Shown one piece after another: positions 42,546 through 51,595 of a stretch of 64,000 bases of DNA. Source of the stretch: Soonwooa sp023440705 (GTDB lineage: Bacteria > Bacteroidota > Bacteroidia > Flavobacteriales > Weeksellaceae); NCBI GenBank assembly GCA_023440705.1, contig JAEXRP010000123.1, positions 1 to 64,000 on the forward strand. Reading direction: 5' to 3'. A program made the translations under genes and the position numbers. How positions within the stretch are numbered: position 1 is the first letter of the stretch; each line of letters opens with the position of its first letter. The notes beneath the pieces were generated by a model. The model was not told the origin of the DNA, ran no database searches, and worked only from the letters and a program-made list of their open reading frames with translations.

Positions 42546-43976
42546 ATGTTAAAAAGAACATTACTGATACTTACTTTACCTGCGGCTTTTTATCTACAAG
42601 CTCAGGACATATCAGAAATTAAGAATACAACTGATGTCTATAACAACAATAGCATTAATGGAACCGCAAAATATGTAGGTATGGCGGGGTCGATGGGAGC
42701 TTTAGGTGGCGATATCTCTAGTGTTAATGTTAACCCTGCAGGTCTAGGTGTTAATATTGCAAGTGACATTAGTCTTAGTTTATCAACTTATTCTAACAAG
42801 AATACAAGTACATTAGGTAGCGCTTCTGCTTCTAATAAAGTTAATAAAACGGATTTAGGCAACGCCTCTGCAATTATTGCGTTTGACTTAAGTAATCTTA
42901 ATTCTAAATGGAAATTTGTAAACATTGGTGTTAGCTACAATTCAACTTTCTTAAATGACCAAGTTGGAACTCCAGGAAATAGCAATATCAAAATCCAAAA
43001 GGATTTAATAGATGAAAATAATAATCCACTTGTTGGTAATTTAAGTTATCAAGGACATGTCTATAGCAGAGATGGTCGTTCTGATAAAACGAACTTCTCA
43101 ATTGGTGCCAATTATGATAACAGAATATATTTAGGAGCTGGTATTAACATGAGTAGCATTAGTTATACACAAGACGATTATTCATTTTTTCATCTAGACG
43201 CAAATAATGTTACCGATTCTTACGAAAAGCAATACACGCCTTATTTAGAAGATTCGAGAGGATTCTCAGCTAACTTTGGTATTATTGGTAAAATCAACAA
43301 TCAATTTCGTTTAGGAGCGGCTATTGAAACGCCAACTTGGTGGAATGTAGACCGAGTGTATAGAGATTATGCAATTGCGAATGATGGTTATACAGATACT
43401 GCAGAGTTTTCGGAATCTAGAAATCTAAGAACTCCTTTCAAAGCAACGGTGAGTGCTGCTTTTGTTCCTAACAAGAATTTCGCTTTTAACGTCGATTATA
43501 TCCAAGGATTGAGTAAACCTAAATATACAACGACTTCAGCTGTCAATTCGGATCTTAATGCTTTCTATAATGAGAATTATAAAAACTCTTCGGAAGTGAG
43601 ACTTGGTGCTGAATATCGTTACGAAGGTCTTCGTGTGAGAGCTGGCTATGCATTTGCTAATAATCCATTCAATAACATTATGTTGTCTAGTTACAATAAT
43701 GATGGATCTATACATGATGTTAACTACTCTAATCTAATGCTTTCTAAAAGAAACACTTTGGGCGTAGGTCTTGGCTATGACTTTAAAGCTTTCTACATCG
43801 ATGCATCTTATCAAAACGTGTCGTCAGAATATGACAATCCGTTCTTGTATGGTTCGGCAAATAACGGAACTGGTTATTATAGCAACAATTTTGATATTAA
43901 CTCTCCTGCTTATGCCGTCTCGAAAGTTAAAAATCAAATGAACAATTTAGTATTTACGCTTGGTTGGAAATTTTAA
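42546..43976 (+). CDS. OMPP1/FadL/TodX-type outer membrane protein
   Basis: A 476-residue beta-barrel protein with a signal peptide (residues 1-19) and the FadL-type N-terminal hatch region (NGTAKYVGMAGSMGALGGDISSVNVNPAGLG, in part, near residues 38-68). The C-terminus ends in Phe (LVFTLGWKF), as expected for outer-membrane insertion. Family members move hydrophobic compounds such as long-chain fatty acids across the outer membrane, which would fit the beta-oxidation operon in this window, but that link is inference. Confidence 0.85.
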   Translation: MLKRTLLILTLPAAFYLQAQDISEIKNTTDVYNNNSINGTAKYVGMAGSMGALGGDISSVNVNPAGLGVNIASDISLSLSTYSNKNTSTLGSASASNKVNKTDLGNASAIIAFDLSNLNSKWKFVNIGVSYNSTFLNDQVGTPGNSNIKIQKDLIDENNNPLVGNLSYQGHVYSRDGRSDKTNFSIGANYDNRIYLGAGINMSSISYTQDDYSFFHLDANNVTDSYEKQYTPYLEDSRGFSANFGIIGKINNQFRLGAAIETPTWWNVDRVYRDYAIANDGYTDTAEFSESRNLRTPFKATVSAAFVPNKNFAFNVDYIQGLSKPKYTTTSAVNSDLNAFYNENYKNSSEVRLGAEYRYEGLRVRAGYAFANNPFNNIMLSSYNNDGSIHDVNYSNLMLSKRNTLGVGLGYDFKAFYIDASYQNVSSEYDNPFLYGSANNGTGYYSNNFDINSPAYAVSKVKNQMNNLVFTLGWKF

Positions 43977-43994
43977 ACCAAACTAAAACATAAC

Positions 43995-44029
43995 AAAAAA
44001 GCTATTCGGATTTCGAATAGCTTTTTTTA
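43995..44029 (+). terminator. Terminator of the FadL-type gene
   Basis: AAAAAGCTATTCG and CGAATAGCTTTTT form a near-perfect stem around GATT-like loop bases, with A/T runs on both sides. It may also serve the minus-strand mini-gene at 44032-44154. Confidence 0.8.
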
Positions 44030-44031
44030 TT

Positions 44032-44154
44032 TTAAGATTGTTGCAACTCTTTATCAGTTGGCTGTGTTTTCTTTTGAGTAACTTTCTTAACCACATAATC
44101 GATAACGATAGGCGCTAAGATTGTTAAAAGTGTTTTAAATAATCTCGATCTCAT
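44032..44154 (-). CDS. Small basic membrane peptide, 40 residues
   Basis: The frame encodes 40 residues starting MRSRLFKTLLTILAPIVI, followed by a basic tail rich in Lys, Thr and Gln. It has one amphipathic or membrane-inserting helix. It sits between two terminator-bounded genes and stops right at the FadL terminator, as a real short gene would. No family is recognised, and its reality is uncertain at this length. Confidence 0.45.
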   Translation of the reverse strand: MRSRLFKTLLTILAPIVIDYVVKKVTQKKTQPTDKELQQS

Positions 44155-44209
44155 AATTTGAATATTTAAAATATTATAAACAAGATTTGAGCCATAATCA
44201 ATAGCTTAA

Positions 44210-44545
44210 TTATTTTTCTATTAAAGCTTCACCATCGAATTTTACATCATCCCAACCGTACTTCATAAAATTTCGAATATTTTGATGATCGTCTCCTTCG
44301 GGATCTTGTAATACCTCTTTTTTGTAATAATCTCCGAACAAATCTAAAGTCTGCTCTTTACTGAGGTTATTCATTTTAGCAAAATAAAAAATCTTGCAAG
44401 AGCCGTTGTTTTGATTGGCAACGTTAACTTGATCACCGTTAGTAAATTTGGTTGGAAAAAAGTCATAATGTTTGTCAATATCAGCGATAACATCATTAAA
44501 ATCAAAATTCGTTTCTCCGTTTTTTATCTGTTCTAAAATTGTCAT
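44210..44545 (-). CDS. HopJ-type III effector family protein
   Basis: A 111-residue protein with the HopJ pattern: FNDVIADIDKHYDFFPTKFTNG near residues 17-38, SCKIFYFAKMNNLSKEQTLDLFGDYY in the middle and a C-terminal FMKYGWDDVKFDGEAL. The name comes from a Pseudomonas effector, but homologues are widespread in bacteria with no type III secretion and the role is unknown. Start at MTILEQ (44545) is preferred; an upstream start at 44602 would overlap the neighbouring terminator. Confidence 0.85.
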   Translation of the reverse strand: MTILEQIKNGETNFDFNDVIADIDKHYDFFPTKFTNGDQVNVANQNNGSCKIFYFAKMNNLSKEQTLDLFGDYYKKEVLQDPEGDDHQNIRNFMKYGWDDVKFDGEALIEK

Positions 44546-44587
44546 TGTTTTAAATTTAAAAATCTTAGTTTCAAAAATACAATAAAA

Positions 44588-44619
44588 AAACTCCGAAGTC
44601 AATCGAGTTCGGAGTTTTA
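44588..44619 (-). terminator. Terminator of the nucleoside permease gene
   Basis: AAACTCCGAA and TTCGGAGTTTT form a perfect stem around about ten loop bases, just after the permease stop on the minus strand. Confidence 0.75.
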
Positions 44620-44639
44620 TAATATTTTAATTAAATTAA

Positions 44640-46031
44640 TTAATGGCCAGAATTATCAACCGCTTTCGCCATTGTCTCAGCATTATGTTTGTGTCTAAAT
44701 AAAACTGCAAATGCAATCGCAACAATTAACGCATAGATCGCGAAACTTAGCCATATTTCGTGCCAGTTTTTCATCATAACAGCATTCGACAATACACCAT
44801 TAGGTCCAACACTAGCGTTAAAAGAGTTTTTCAAAATTCCTAAAAACGTTGGATTATCTGGTGTTGTCTCCAGATAAGTTGCCAATTCGGTCGCTGTAGA
44901 AAATTTGTGCGTAAAGAATTTATCAATCATCCAGCCTGCTGCATTACTTCCGATAACTGCTCCAAAACCGTTAGTCATCATCATAAATAGACCTTGCGCT
45001 GACGAACGAATTTTCTTTTCAGTTGTTGTTTCTACGAATAAAGAGCCCGAAATATTAAAGAAATCGAATGCCATACCGTAAACGATACATGACATAATAA
45101 TCATCCAAAGACCACCTTGTGGATCACCAAAAGCAAATAATCCGAAACGAAGTACCCAAGCAAACATACTGATAAGCATTACGTTTTTAATCCCATATTT
45201 AACTAAGAAAAACGGAATTGCTAGGATAAATAAAGTTTCAGAAACTTGAGAAATCGCCATAATAATGGTCGAACGTTGTACGACAAAAGAGTCAGCATAT
45301 TTAGGGAAGTTCGCAAACTCACTTAAGAACACATCACCATAAGCATTCGTCAATTGTAAAGCAGCACCCAACAACATCGAAAATACAAAGAATAAAGCCA
45401 TCTTGTAGTTGCCGAAAAGCTTGAAGGCATTAAGTCCTAACTGCTCAGATAACGGTGCATTTTTATCAATTAGATTTTGTGGTGGACATTTTGGAAGCGT
45501 TATTGCGTAGATTCCTAAAAGGATTGCAACAGCTCCTGCAATGTAGAATTGTCCTTCCGTTGCTTTATTACCAGTAAGATTGGTGATAATCATTGCTACA
45601 ATAAATCCAACTGTACCCCAAACTCTAATTGGTGGAAAATCTTTAACCACATCAAGATTATTATTTTTTAGGACATTGTAAGATATCGAGTTACATAATG
45701 AAATAGTCGGCATATAAAAACACATTGCCAGCAACATAATGTAAAAAAAAGAATTTGGACTTTCTGCATGTGGTAACAAAAATAATGTTGCGCCATACAA
45801 AACGTGTAAAATCGCATAGATTCTTTCCGCATTTACCCAGCGGTCAGCAATAATACCTGTAATAGTCGGCATAAAGATAGCAGCAATCCCCATTGTACCA
45901 AATACAGCACCGAATTGCGTCCCATCCCAATGCTTTGTCCCAAACCAGAAGTTAGCCATTGTAATGAGCCAAGCTCCCCAAACGAAAAACTGAAGGAAAC
46001 TCAGTATCGTTAAACGTAATTTTATGTTCAT
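44640..46031 (-). CDS. MFS nucleoside permease (NupG type)
   Basis: A 463-residue transporter with about 12 membrane helices. The N-terminus (LRLTILSFLQFFVWGAWLITM) and the loop TGIIADRWVNAERIYA match the nucleoside:H+ symporter family that includes E. coli NupG and XapB. It is expected to import nucleosides, in line with udk for salvage elsewhere in the window. It follows the bifunctional nuclease gene by 24 bp and is probably co-transcribed. Confidence 0.88.
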   Translation of the reverse strand: MNIKLRLTILSFLQFFVWGAWLITMANFWFGTKHWDGTQFGAVFGTMGIAAIFMPTITGIIADRWVNAERIYAILHVLYGATLFLLPHAESPNSFFYIMLLAMCFYMPTISLCNSISYNVLKNNNLDVVKDFPPIRVWGTVGFIVAMIITNLTGNKATEGQFYIAGAVAILLGIYAITLPKCPPQNLIDKNAPLSEQLGLNAFKLFGNYKMALFFVFSMLLGAALQLTNAYGDVFLSEFANFPKYADSFVVQRSTIIMAISQVSETLFILAIPFFLVKYGIKNVMLISMFAWVLRFGLFAFGDPQGGLWMIIMSCIVYGMAFDFFNISGSLFVETTTEKKIRSSAQGLFMMMTNGFGAVIGSNAAGWMIDKFFTHKFSTATELATYLETTPDNPTFLGILKNSFNASVGPNGVLSNAVMMKNWHEIWLSFAIYALIVAIAFAVLFRHKHNAETMAKAVDNSGH

Positions 46032-46055
46032 AATTATGAAATGTAAATAGAAATA

Positions 46056-46667
46056 TTATTCAATCTTTCTGTTGCGCTTTTTGATCTCTTCTTGTATCTG
46101 TAAAGCGGTGTCAAAATCTTCTTCTTTAACTGCGTCTTCTAAAAGTTGTGTCAATTCTTGTGATGACAAATTGCCAAGGCTGGCTCCTTCTAGCTCTTCG
46201 GTGTTTTGATTATCTGCAACATCCGCCGACATCTCTTCGGGTTCATTGATTTCTAAAAGAATTCCGGCTTCACTAAGGACTTGCTCAGTTGTAAAAATTG
46301 GTGCATCAAATCGAACTGCCATTGCAACAGCATCCGACGTGCGTGCATCCAAAATTAATTCTTCATCCGAAATGTTATTTGTAAAAACTAGATTGGAGAA
46401 AAATACGCCATCCAAAATTTGATAAATAACAACCGAACTCAATCTATATTGTGTTGCTTTAACAAAGCTTGAAAAAAGATCGTGTGTTAATGGTCTCGGT
46501 GGTTGTATGTCTTTTTCTAAACCGAGTGATATGGATTGTGCTTCGAAATTACCTATAACAACAGGTAGTTTGACACCTGTCTCTTCGTGTTCTAATAATA
46601 ATGCATAGGCACCAGATTGTGTCTGGCTATAGGAAATTCCTCTTATGATAAGTCTTTTATAATCCAT
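46056..46667 (-). CDS. Bifunctional nuclease family protein (DUF151) with UVR domain
   Basis: A 203-residue protein. The DUF151 domain spans residues ~1-135 (SYSQTQSGAYALLLEHEETG, LPVVIGNFEAQSI, LDARTSDAVAMAVRFDAPIF). After an acidic linker, the last ~35 residues match a UvrB/UvrC motif (LTQLLEDAVKEEDFDTALQIQEEI). DUF151 proteins have been reported to have RNase/DNase activity in plants. A -7 box at 46672-46679 is so close to the ATG that the mRNA may be leaderless. Confidence 0.88.
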   Translation of the reverse strand: MDYKRLIIRGISYSQTQSGAYALLLEHEETGVKLPVVIGNFEAQSISLGLEKDIQPPRPLTHDLFSSFVKATQYRLSSVVIYQILDGVFFSNLVFTNNISDEELILDARTSDAVAMAVRFDAPIFTTEQVLSEAGILLEINEPEEMSADVADNQNTEELEGASLGNLSSQELTQLLEDAVKEEDFDTALQIQEEIKKRNRKIE

Positions 46668-46671
46668 CTAG

Positions 46672-46679
46672 CAAATATA
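46672..46679 (-). promoter_or_regulatory. -7 box next to the start codon of the bifunctional nuclease gene
   Basis: Minus-strand TATATTTG, 4 bp before the ATG. Transcription would begin at or near the start codon. Confidence 0.45.
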
Positions 46680-47273
46680 AAGTTTTTTAGGAATTTGGAG
46701 GTCAGTTTTTAAACCAAGTATAATTAATTGATTTGTAAAAGACTATCAGTAAAATATCCTAAATTTTGGATTTTGAATAATTGCTAATTATCCCTTCTCC
46801 GCGCCCCGACTTTGGCAGAACTCTTTTTTTTGTTTGAGTAAAAACTTCGGCAAAAAAGTAAAAATGAGCCAAACAACAATTATTAAAAAAATAATATTGT
46901 ATTGTCACAGTGGTCCAACTTATTTGGTGGGTGAAGTTTTACTAAAAACTTTTCATAGATTCTTAAAAAAATCGAAAGGCTCACAATAATACAACATTTC
47001 GATGGATTTTCGTTAGATCAAATCACTAACAATCTAAGGCTTAGTATCTTTTTATTGAAAATTAAATATTCGAGATCTTCCTTATTAAATTCTTGCCTAA
47101 TTATTTTTAGCCCCGATAGAAGCGGCATCCTTTGGGGCGGCGTGAGGCGACGGAGCGTAGCGGAGTCGTCCGAGCGGCGCACAAAAGATAGAGCGGATAG
47201 CGGGAAAAGCTCCTAAAAAAAAGAAGCCCCAAAATCCAACGGACTTCGGAGCTTCCAAGAAAAACAAGGAATT
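46680..47273. other. Intergenic region with structured repeat copy 2
   Basis: About 590 bp. It contains the structured repeat at 47109-47211 with a duplicated flank from 47078, and a hairpin-like stretch after it (GAAGC and GCTTC arms, 47222-47257) that may terminate the EmrB gene. A 41-codon frame at 46864-46989 is not convincing. The rest shows nothing recognisable. Confidence 0.45.
47078..47217 (+). repeat. Structured intergenic repeat, copy 2, with flank copied from copy 1
   Basis: The core (47109-47211) is the same ~103-bp GC-rich element as at 12686-12788, with one substitution seen (GGGGCGG for GGGGCGA). The match also covers 31 bp upstream, including the last two codons and stop of the Mpo1-like gene, and the CTCCTAAAAA downstream. 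About 140 bp are therefore shared, as after a recent copying event from one locus to the other. Confidence 0.75.
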
Positions 47274-48878
47274 TTATATATTACTAACACCTCCTACATC
47301 TTTAATAGGATTGATGGTTTCTTTCAGTAGTTGTTGTTCTCTTCTTCGGCGTCTTGCGATGTAAGATTTCCCTTTCAAAACTCGAATTAAACGAACTTCG
47401 GTATGTTTTATTCTTCCAAAATGATGGAAATAAATATAAATCAAAATGAAAAATCCAGCGATACTTACCAAGCCAAGAAGTTTTTTATTGGCAACAAGAA
47501 TGGCATTTAACTGAATAGCTTTCAAATTAGCCATTGCCGCTTGCGGATTTAAAATCATGCTGTCCATATGAACGGCCAAATCGCCAACAGCCTGAACTTG
47601 AAATTGATATTGAATCCACGAAAACGCCGCTGAAAACAAACCAATCGTAATAAACGAACGCCAACACAAAACGAATCCGAATGCGGGTAAAAGGTCATTA
47701 ACATCCAACTTATCCATCGCGTAATACCAAACCCCGATGAAAAGACTACACATACCGTAACCTTTTAAAAACATCGGCAGATACCAACGTTCAAAATTCA
47801 TTTCAGGAACCATGGAAAAATACAGAATGATACTAAACATCAGCATCGCGCCAAATCCTGAAAAAATAAACATTCTAAGATTAAATTCTTTTTTGAACCA
47901 ATACAAAGCCACAATTGCTGCTGCAATAAGTCCTGGAATCATCAGAAGATTTAATTTCACATTCGTCATTTGATCGTATTGAAGAACACCCAATGCAAAG
48001 GTATTTTGCATCGATCCAAGCGCCATATACATTCCTAGACAAAATAACATGAAAAGCCCGTGCTGAACGTTGTTCTTTTTAAAAATATTAAATGATAAAA
48101 ATGGACGTTTTAGATGGGATTGACGGGCAATCAGCAAGATTAAACTCACGACAAATCCAATGGAATTCCATACGATATACGGCGAATTGAACCAATCTTG
48201 TTGTTTCCCGAATGACAATACATAAGCCAGCATAAAAAATGTCGCCACAAACATCAACATACTCATCCAATCGATGTAATACAACGGCATTTTGAGTGCA
48301 AATCGTTTATCATGCATAAAAATCCAGCTCATCAGCGCCAAAACCAAACATATAACCGCCGTTAGTATGTAAAAATATTCCCAATTATAGAGTATCGAAA
48401 ATTCCACCACATAATAATTCGCCAATTGTGAAAGTACGAGCACAAAACCGTACAACATGCTGTAAAACGCACCTCGACTAGGTACCATCATCATAAGCGG
48501 AAGCATAAATTCCATAACAACAGCCATCTTTAAAAACCCAATCAAAAGGGAATTAATGACGATAATCCACGGATTTTCGGTTGTCCCACTGATGAATAAT
48601 AAAGCAGCTAAAGCAATTAAAATAAAAGTGACTTTATCTCGAATTTTGAAACGCATTTTTAGTCGAATAGCAATTGGCATCACCGCGCCCATCCCAATGG
48701 ATGAAACGAAATTCGCCATCATATAATATTCTGTCATGGATCCCGAATCACTCGCCATAAAAGCGATGTTTCCTGTGTAAATCCCGCCCATTGGCATCAG
48801 GATACCTGCGAAAAGTATCACCAGTAAAAGCTGGACAGGTTTCGGAACCCAATCATTAAATAATCCTTTATTGTACAT
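47274..48878 (-). CDS. emrB: MFS multidrug transporter, EmrB/DHA2 type
   Basis: A 534-residue protein with about 14 hydrophobic helices, as in the DHA2 family. It is the last gene of a TolC-EmrA-EmrB run and would form the inner-membrane pump of a tripartite drug efflux system. Sequence is divergent from E. coli EmrB and resembles the Bacteroidetes branch. A heptad-phased inverted repeat lies in the 121-bp gap to emrA. Confidence 0.82.
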   Translation of the reverse strand: MYNKGLFNDWVPKPVQLLLVILFAGILMPMGGIYTGNIAFMASDSGSMTEYYMMANFVSSIGMGAVMPIAIRLKMRFKIRDKVTFILIALAALLFISGTTENPWIIVINSLLIGFLKMAVVMEFMLPLMMMVPSRGAFYSMLYGFVLVLSQLANYYVVEFSILYNWEYFYILTAVICLVLALMSWIFMHDKRFALKMPLYYIDWMSMLMFVATFFMLAYVLSFGKQQDWFNSPYIVWNSIGFVVSLILLIARQSHLKRPFLSFNIFKKNNVQHGLFMLFCLGMYMALGSMQNTFALGVLQYDQMTNVKLNLLMIPGLIAAAIVALYWFKKEFNLRMFIFSGFGAMLMFSIILYFSMVPEMNFERWYLPMFLKGYGMCSLFIGVWYYAMDKLDVNDLLPAFGFVLCWRSFITIGLFSAAFSWIQYQFQVQAVGDLAVHMDSMILNPQAAMANLKAIQLNAILVANKKLLGLVSIAGFFILIYIYFHHFGRIKHTEVRLIRVLKGKSYIARRRRREQQLLKETINPIKDVGGVSNI

Positions 48879-48887
48879 TGTTGTTTT

Positions 48888-48998
48888 TTAGATGTTAGAA
48901 ATTAGATGTTAGATTTCAGACGTTCTTTAGTTTATAGTTCACCTCAAGGTCTATTATTCAAAATCTGATGTCTGAAATCTTGCGTCTTAATTCTTCTC
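48888..48998. repeat. Heptad-phased inverted repeat between emrA and emrB
   Basis: Left arm 7-mers TTAGATG, TTAGAAA, TTAGATG, TTAGATT (then TCAGACG); right arm TCTGATG, TCTGAAA, TCTTGCG, TCTTAAT, TCTTCTC. AGATTTCAGAC on the left pairs with GTCTGAAATCT on the right. About 110 bp with no gene inside. The left 7-mers are of the same TTAGAnn type as those of S23 element 1. Confidence 0.6.
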
Positions 48999-48999
48999 A

Positions 49000-50142
49000 C
49001 TATTTTTCCAGCTTCAAAACCATATTCATCCCGGCGCGTAATTGTTTCACTTTCGCAGCATCATTTTTATTTGTAAACTCTATTCGAACCGGAATACGTT
49101 GCTGAACTTTCACAAAATTCCCTGTTGAATTATCCGTTGGTACCGCGGAATATTTAGAACCTGTTGCCGCTGAAATCGCTGTAACAACACCTTCAAATTT
49201 CTCTCCACCCAAAGCGTCAGCCGACATCACGATTTTACTTCCGATCTTGATATTTGGCATTTGACGTTCTAAAAAGTTCGCCGTCACCCATTTGCTTCCT
49301 TCCAAAACGATGGTCGCTACTTGTTGACCTGGCTGCATTAATTGCCCTTCAGAAATCGCTCTTCTTCCCATAATTCCGTCGTAAGGAGCTGTAATAACGG
49401 TATACGAACGATTTAATCGTGCCATATCCAAAGCAGATTTGGTTCTTTTAATTTCCGCATCGTTGATTCCGATTTTGGATTTCACTTCCGTAATCGAAAG
49501 ATTCGCCGATTGTTTTTGGTTAATCAAAGTTTCGTAAGACGCTTTCAAGGCATCATATTCCGTTTTCACAGCGTCATATTGTTGCTTGGTTACCGCTTCC
49601 GCAGCCAAAAGATTTTTATATCGATTTAAATTTTGTTCTGCATTCCAAAGTCTTGCTTTAGCACCTGCAATGTTTGATTCCATCACGTTAACGTTGTTCG
49701 AAACCGTATTTACAGAAGATCCTGTTGCATTTTTTTGAGCCAAAGCATTTTGATAAGCCGCTTCCGCTTGTCCAAGTTGCGTATCAATTTCACGTTCATC
49801 CAAAACAACCAACGTATCGCCTTTTTTCACCGCTTGATGTTCGTTGAATTTTATTTCTTTAATATATCCCGAAACCCTTGTATTAATCGGATTGATGAAC
49901 TCCTCAACCTGTGCAGCTTCGGTGTAATTTTTATCTCCGATGTGGAAATATTGCGTAATCAACCAATAAATTCCAAATCCGATAATCGCTAAAACCAAGA
50001 CGTTTGAAATCATCGATTTTGCTTTGTTTTTCTTATTTTGCTTTACTTTTTCAGCCGTTGTAGGTCGCGAAACATGTTGCGTTTTTGGTTCGTTTTCCTG
50101 ATGCTGAGTTGTATTTTCTTGTTGTGTATCCTTGTTTTCCAT
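49000..50142 (-). CDS. emrA: EmrA/HlyD-type membrane fusion protein
   Basis: A 380-residue protein. A charged cytoplasmic N-terminus (~40 residues) precedes one membrane helix (residues ~45-65). The lipoyl-like halves are NTRVSGYIKEIKFNEHQAVKKGDTL and APYDGIMGRRAISEGQLMQPGQQ (in part), with a coiled-coil hairpin between them (residues ~120-225). It links the EmrB pump to the TolC channel encoded upstream. Confidence 0.88.
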   Translation of the reverse strand: MENKDTQQENTTQHQENEPKTQHVSRPTTAEKVKQNKKNKAKSMISNVLVLAIIGFGIYWLITQYFHIGDKNYTEAAQVEEFINPINTRVSGYIKEIKFNEHQAVKKGDTLVVLDEREIDTQLGQAEAAYQNALAQKNATGSSVNTVSNNVNVMESNIAGAKARLWNAEQNLNRYKNLLAAEAVTKQQYDAVKTEYDALKASYETLINQKQSANLSITEVKSKIGINDAEIKRTKSALDMARLNRSYTVITAPYDGIMGRRAISEGQLMQPGQQVATIVLEGSKWVTANFLERQMPNIKIGSKIVMSADALGGEKFEGVVTAISAATGSKYSAVPTDNSTGNFVKVQQRIPVRIEFTNKNDAAKVKQLRAGMNMVLKLEK

Positions 50143-50158
50143 TTGTAATTGTCCGTTA

Positions 50159-51469
50159 TTAAAGAGTTCCTGTCGTTTTTAGTAAGTTGTAATATTGATA
50201 CAGAACGTTGATTTCTGCATTGGCAAAATCCAATTCTGCTTGCAATTTTTGGTTCTGCGCATCAATCATTTCGGCTTGTACCGCCAATTGATTTAAATAT
50301 TTAGCCTCAGTAATTTTGTAGTTTTCTTCCGCTAATTTTTTCGAATCGTTGAACAAATCCGCTTGCTGAATCGCTTCCACATATTTCACATAAGCTGCAT
50401 TAACGCCAACTTCCAACTGTTCTTTGATGAGTGATGTCGCCTCGTTAGCTTGCTCTTTTTGCAATTGTCCCAACTTCACCTTTTCTTTGGTTTTGTAGAG
50501 ATTATCGATATTATAACTCAAAGAAATTCCACTTTGCCATGAATTCGTGTACATATCCATCGCGGGAACACTCGATGTTATTGGTCTTTGCATATTATAA
50601 CCTCCGAAAGCCGCAATGGTAGGCATTTTATCGGTATTGATGATTTCAATATTTTTATCTGCAACTTCCACGTTTTTATAAGCCGATTTCATTGCTGGAT
50701 GATTTTCGAATGCTAAATTTTGATAGTAATCTCTATCCAAACCTTTTTCCTGAATATCTATACTTCCTGTTGGATTGATTTGCGTGTCCGGATTTAATCC
50801 TAAAGCAACGTTTAGCTGATAGGTCACAATTTTTCGATTGTTCTCTAATACCAAAAGTCCTTGATCCAAATTCTTAATCGCCAATTCTGCACGAATCACT
50901 TCATTTCGTGTAATCATGCCTTGTTGATAGAATTTTTGAATGTTTTTTAAACGTTCTTGTGCTAATTTTTTGTTGTTCTGGTAAACTTCCGTTTGATTGA
51001 TTAATTTGTAGATGTCCAAATAATTGGAAGTCACCAAAAACTTCACATTTTGTTGATCTTTTTCAACATCCAATTCGGCTAATTGTTCGCGCAAATCATA
51101 CATTTCTATCGACTTATTCACCAATCCACCTTTGAAAATAAGTTGCTGTGCTTGTACAGAATATGTGCTTCCGTAATGTGGCATTTCCACTTTGGTCGAA
51201 TTGGAAAAATCTTTGTCAATAATAAGTGCGTTTCCTAGAAAGAACTGACTTGTAGATGCTGTAATAGAAGGCAACTTCTGAAGTTTTGCGACTTCGGTTT
51301 GTTGTTTTGCAATGTCGATATTTTTTGCCGAAACTTTAAGTTGCTGATGGTTTTGTAAAGCCAAATCCATCACCTGATCTACGGATAGATCGCGAGACTC
51401 TTGAGCATAAGACAGTCCAAATGTTAGCAAACTGAGTGCTAACATTGTTTGTTGTACCTTGTTTTTCAT
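50159..51469 (-). CDS. TolC-family outer membrane efflux protein
   Basis: A 436-residue protein with a signal peptide (residues 1-22) and two repeated OEP domains of long amphipathic helices and short beta strands. Typical segments are LAKQQTEVAKLQKLP-like helix starts and LNVALGLNPDT. It is the outer-membrane channel for the adjacent EmrAB pump and precedes emrA by 16 bp. Confidence 0.87.
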   Translation of the reverse strand: MKNKVQQTMLALSLLTFGLSYAQESRDLSVDQVMDLALQNHQQLKVSAKNIDIAKQQTEVAKLQKLPSITASTSQFFLGNALIIDKDFSNSTKVEMPHYGSTYSVQAQQLIFKGGLVNKSIEMYDLREQLAELDVEKDQQNVKFLVTSNYLDIYKLINQTEVYQNNKKLAQERLKNIQKFYQQGMITRNEVIRAELAIKNLDQGLLVLENNRKIVTYQLNVALGLNPDTQINPTGSIDIQEKGLDRDYYQNLAFENHPAMKSAYKNVEVADKNIEIINTDKMPTIAAFGGYNMQRPITSSVPAMDMYTNSWQSGISLSYNIDNLYKTKEKVKLGQLQKEQANEATSLIKEQLEVGVNAAYVKYVEAIQQADLFNDSKKLAEENYKITEAKYLNQLAVQAEMIDAQNQKLQAELDFANAEINVLYQYYNLLKTTGTL

Positions 51470-51595
51470 TGTTTTCCTTGTTGTTATTTTGAAGTTTTTT
51501 CTACTTCAATTTTCACAGGACAAAGGTAGCGCGCTAAACAAGCGTTTAAAATGATTCAGTTTACGTCTTTTGATGTTCAAAAGTAAGATTGAAGT

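Noticed and set aside
46864..46989. 41-codon plus-strand frame in the intergenic region before emrB
   Set aside because: No recognisable domain, no clear promoter, and surrounded by frame-broken AT-rich DNA; likely chance.
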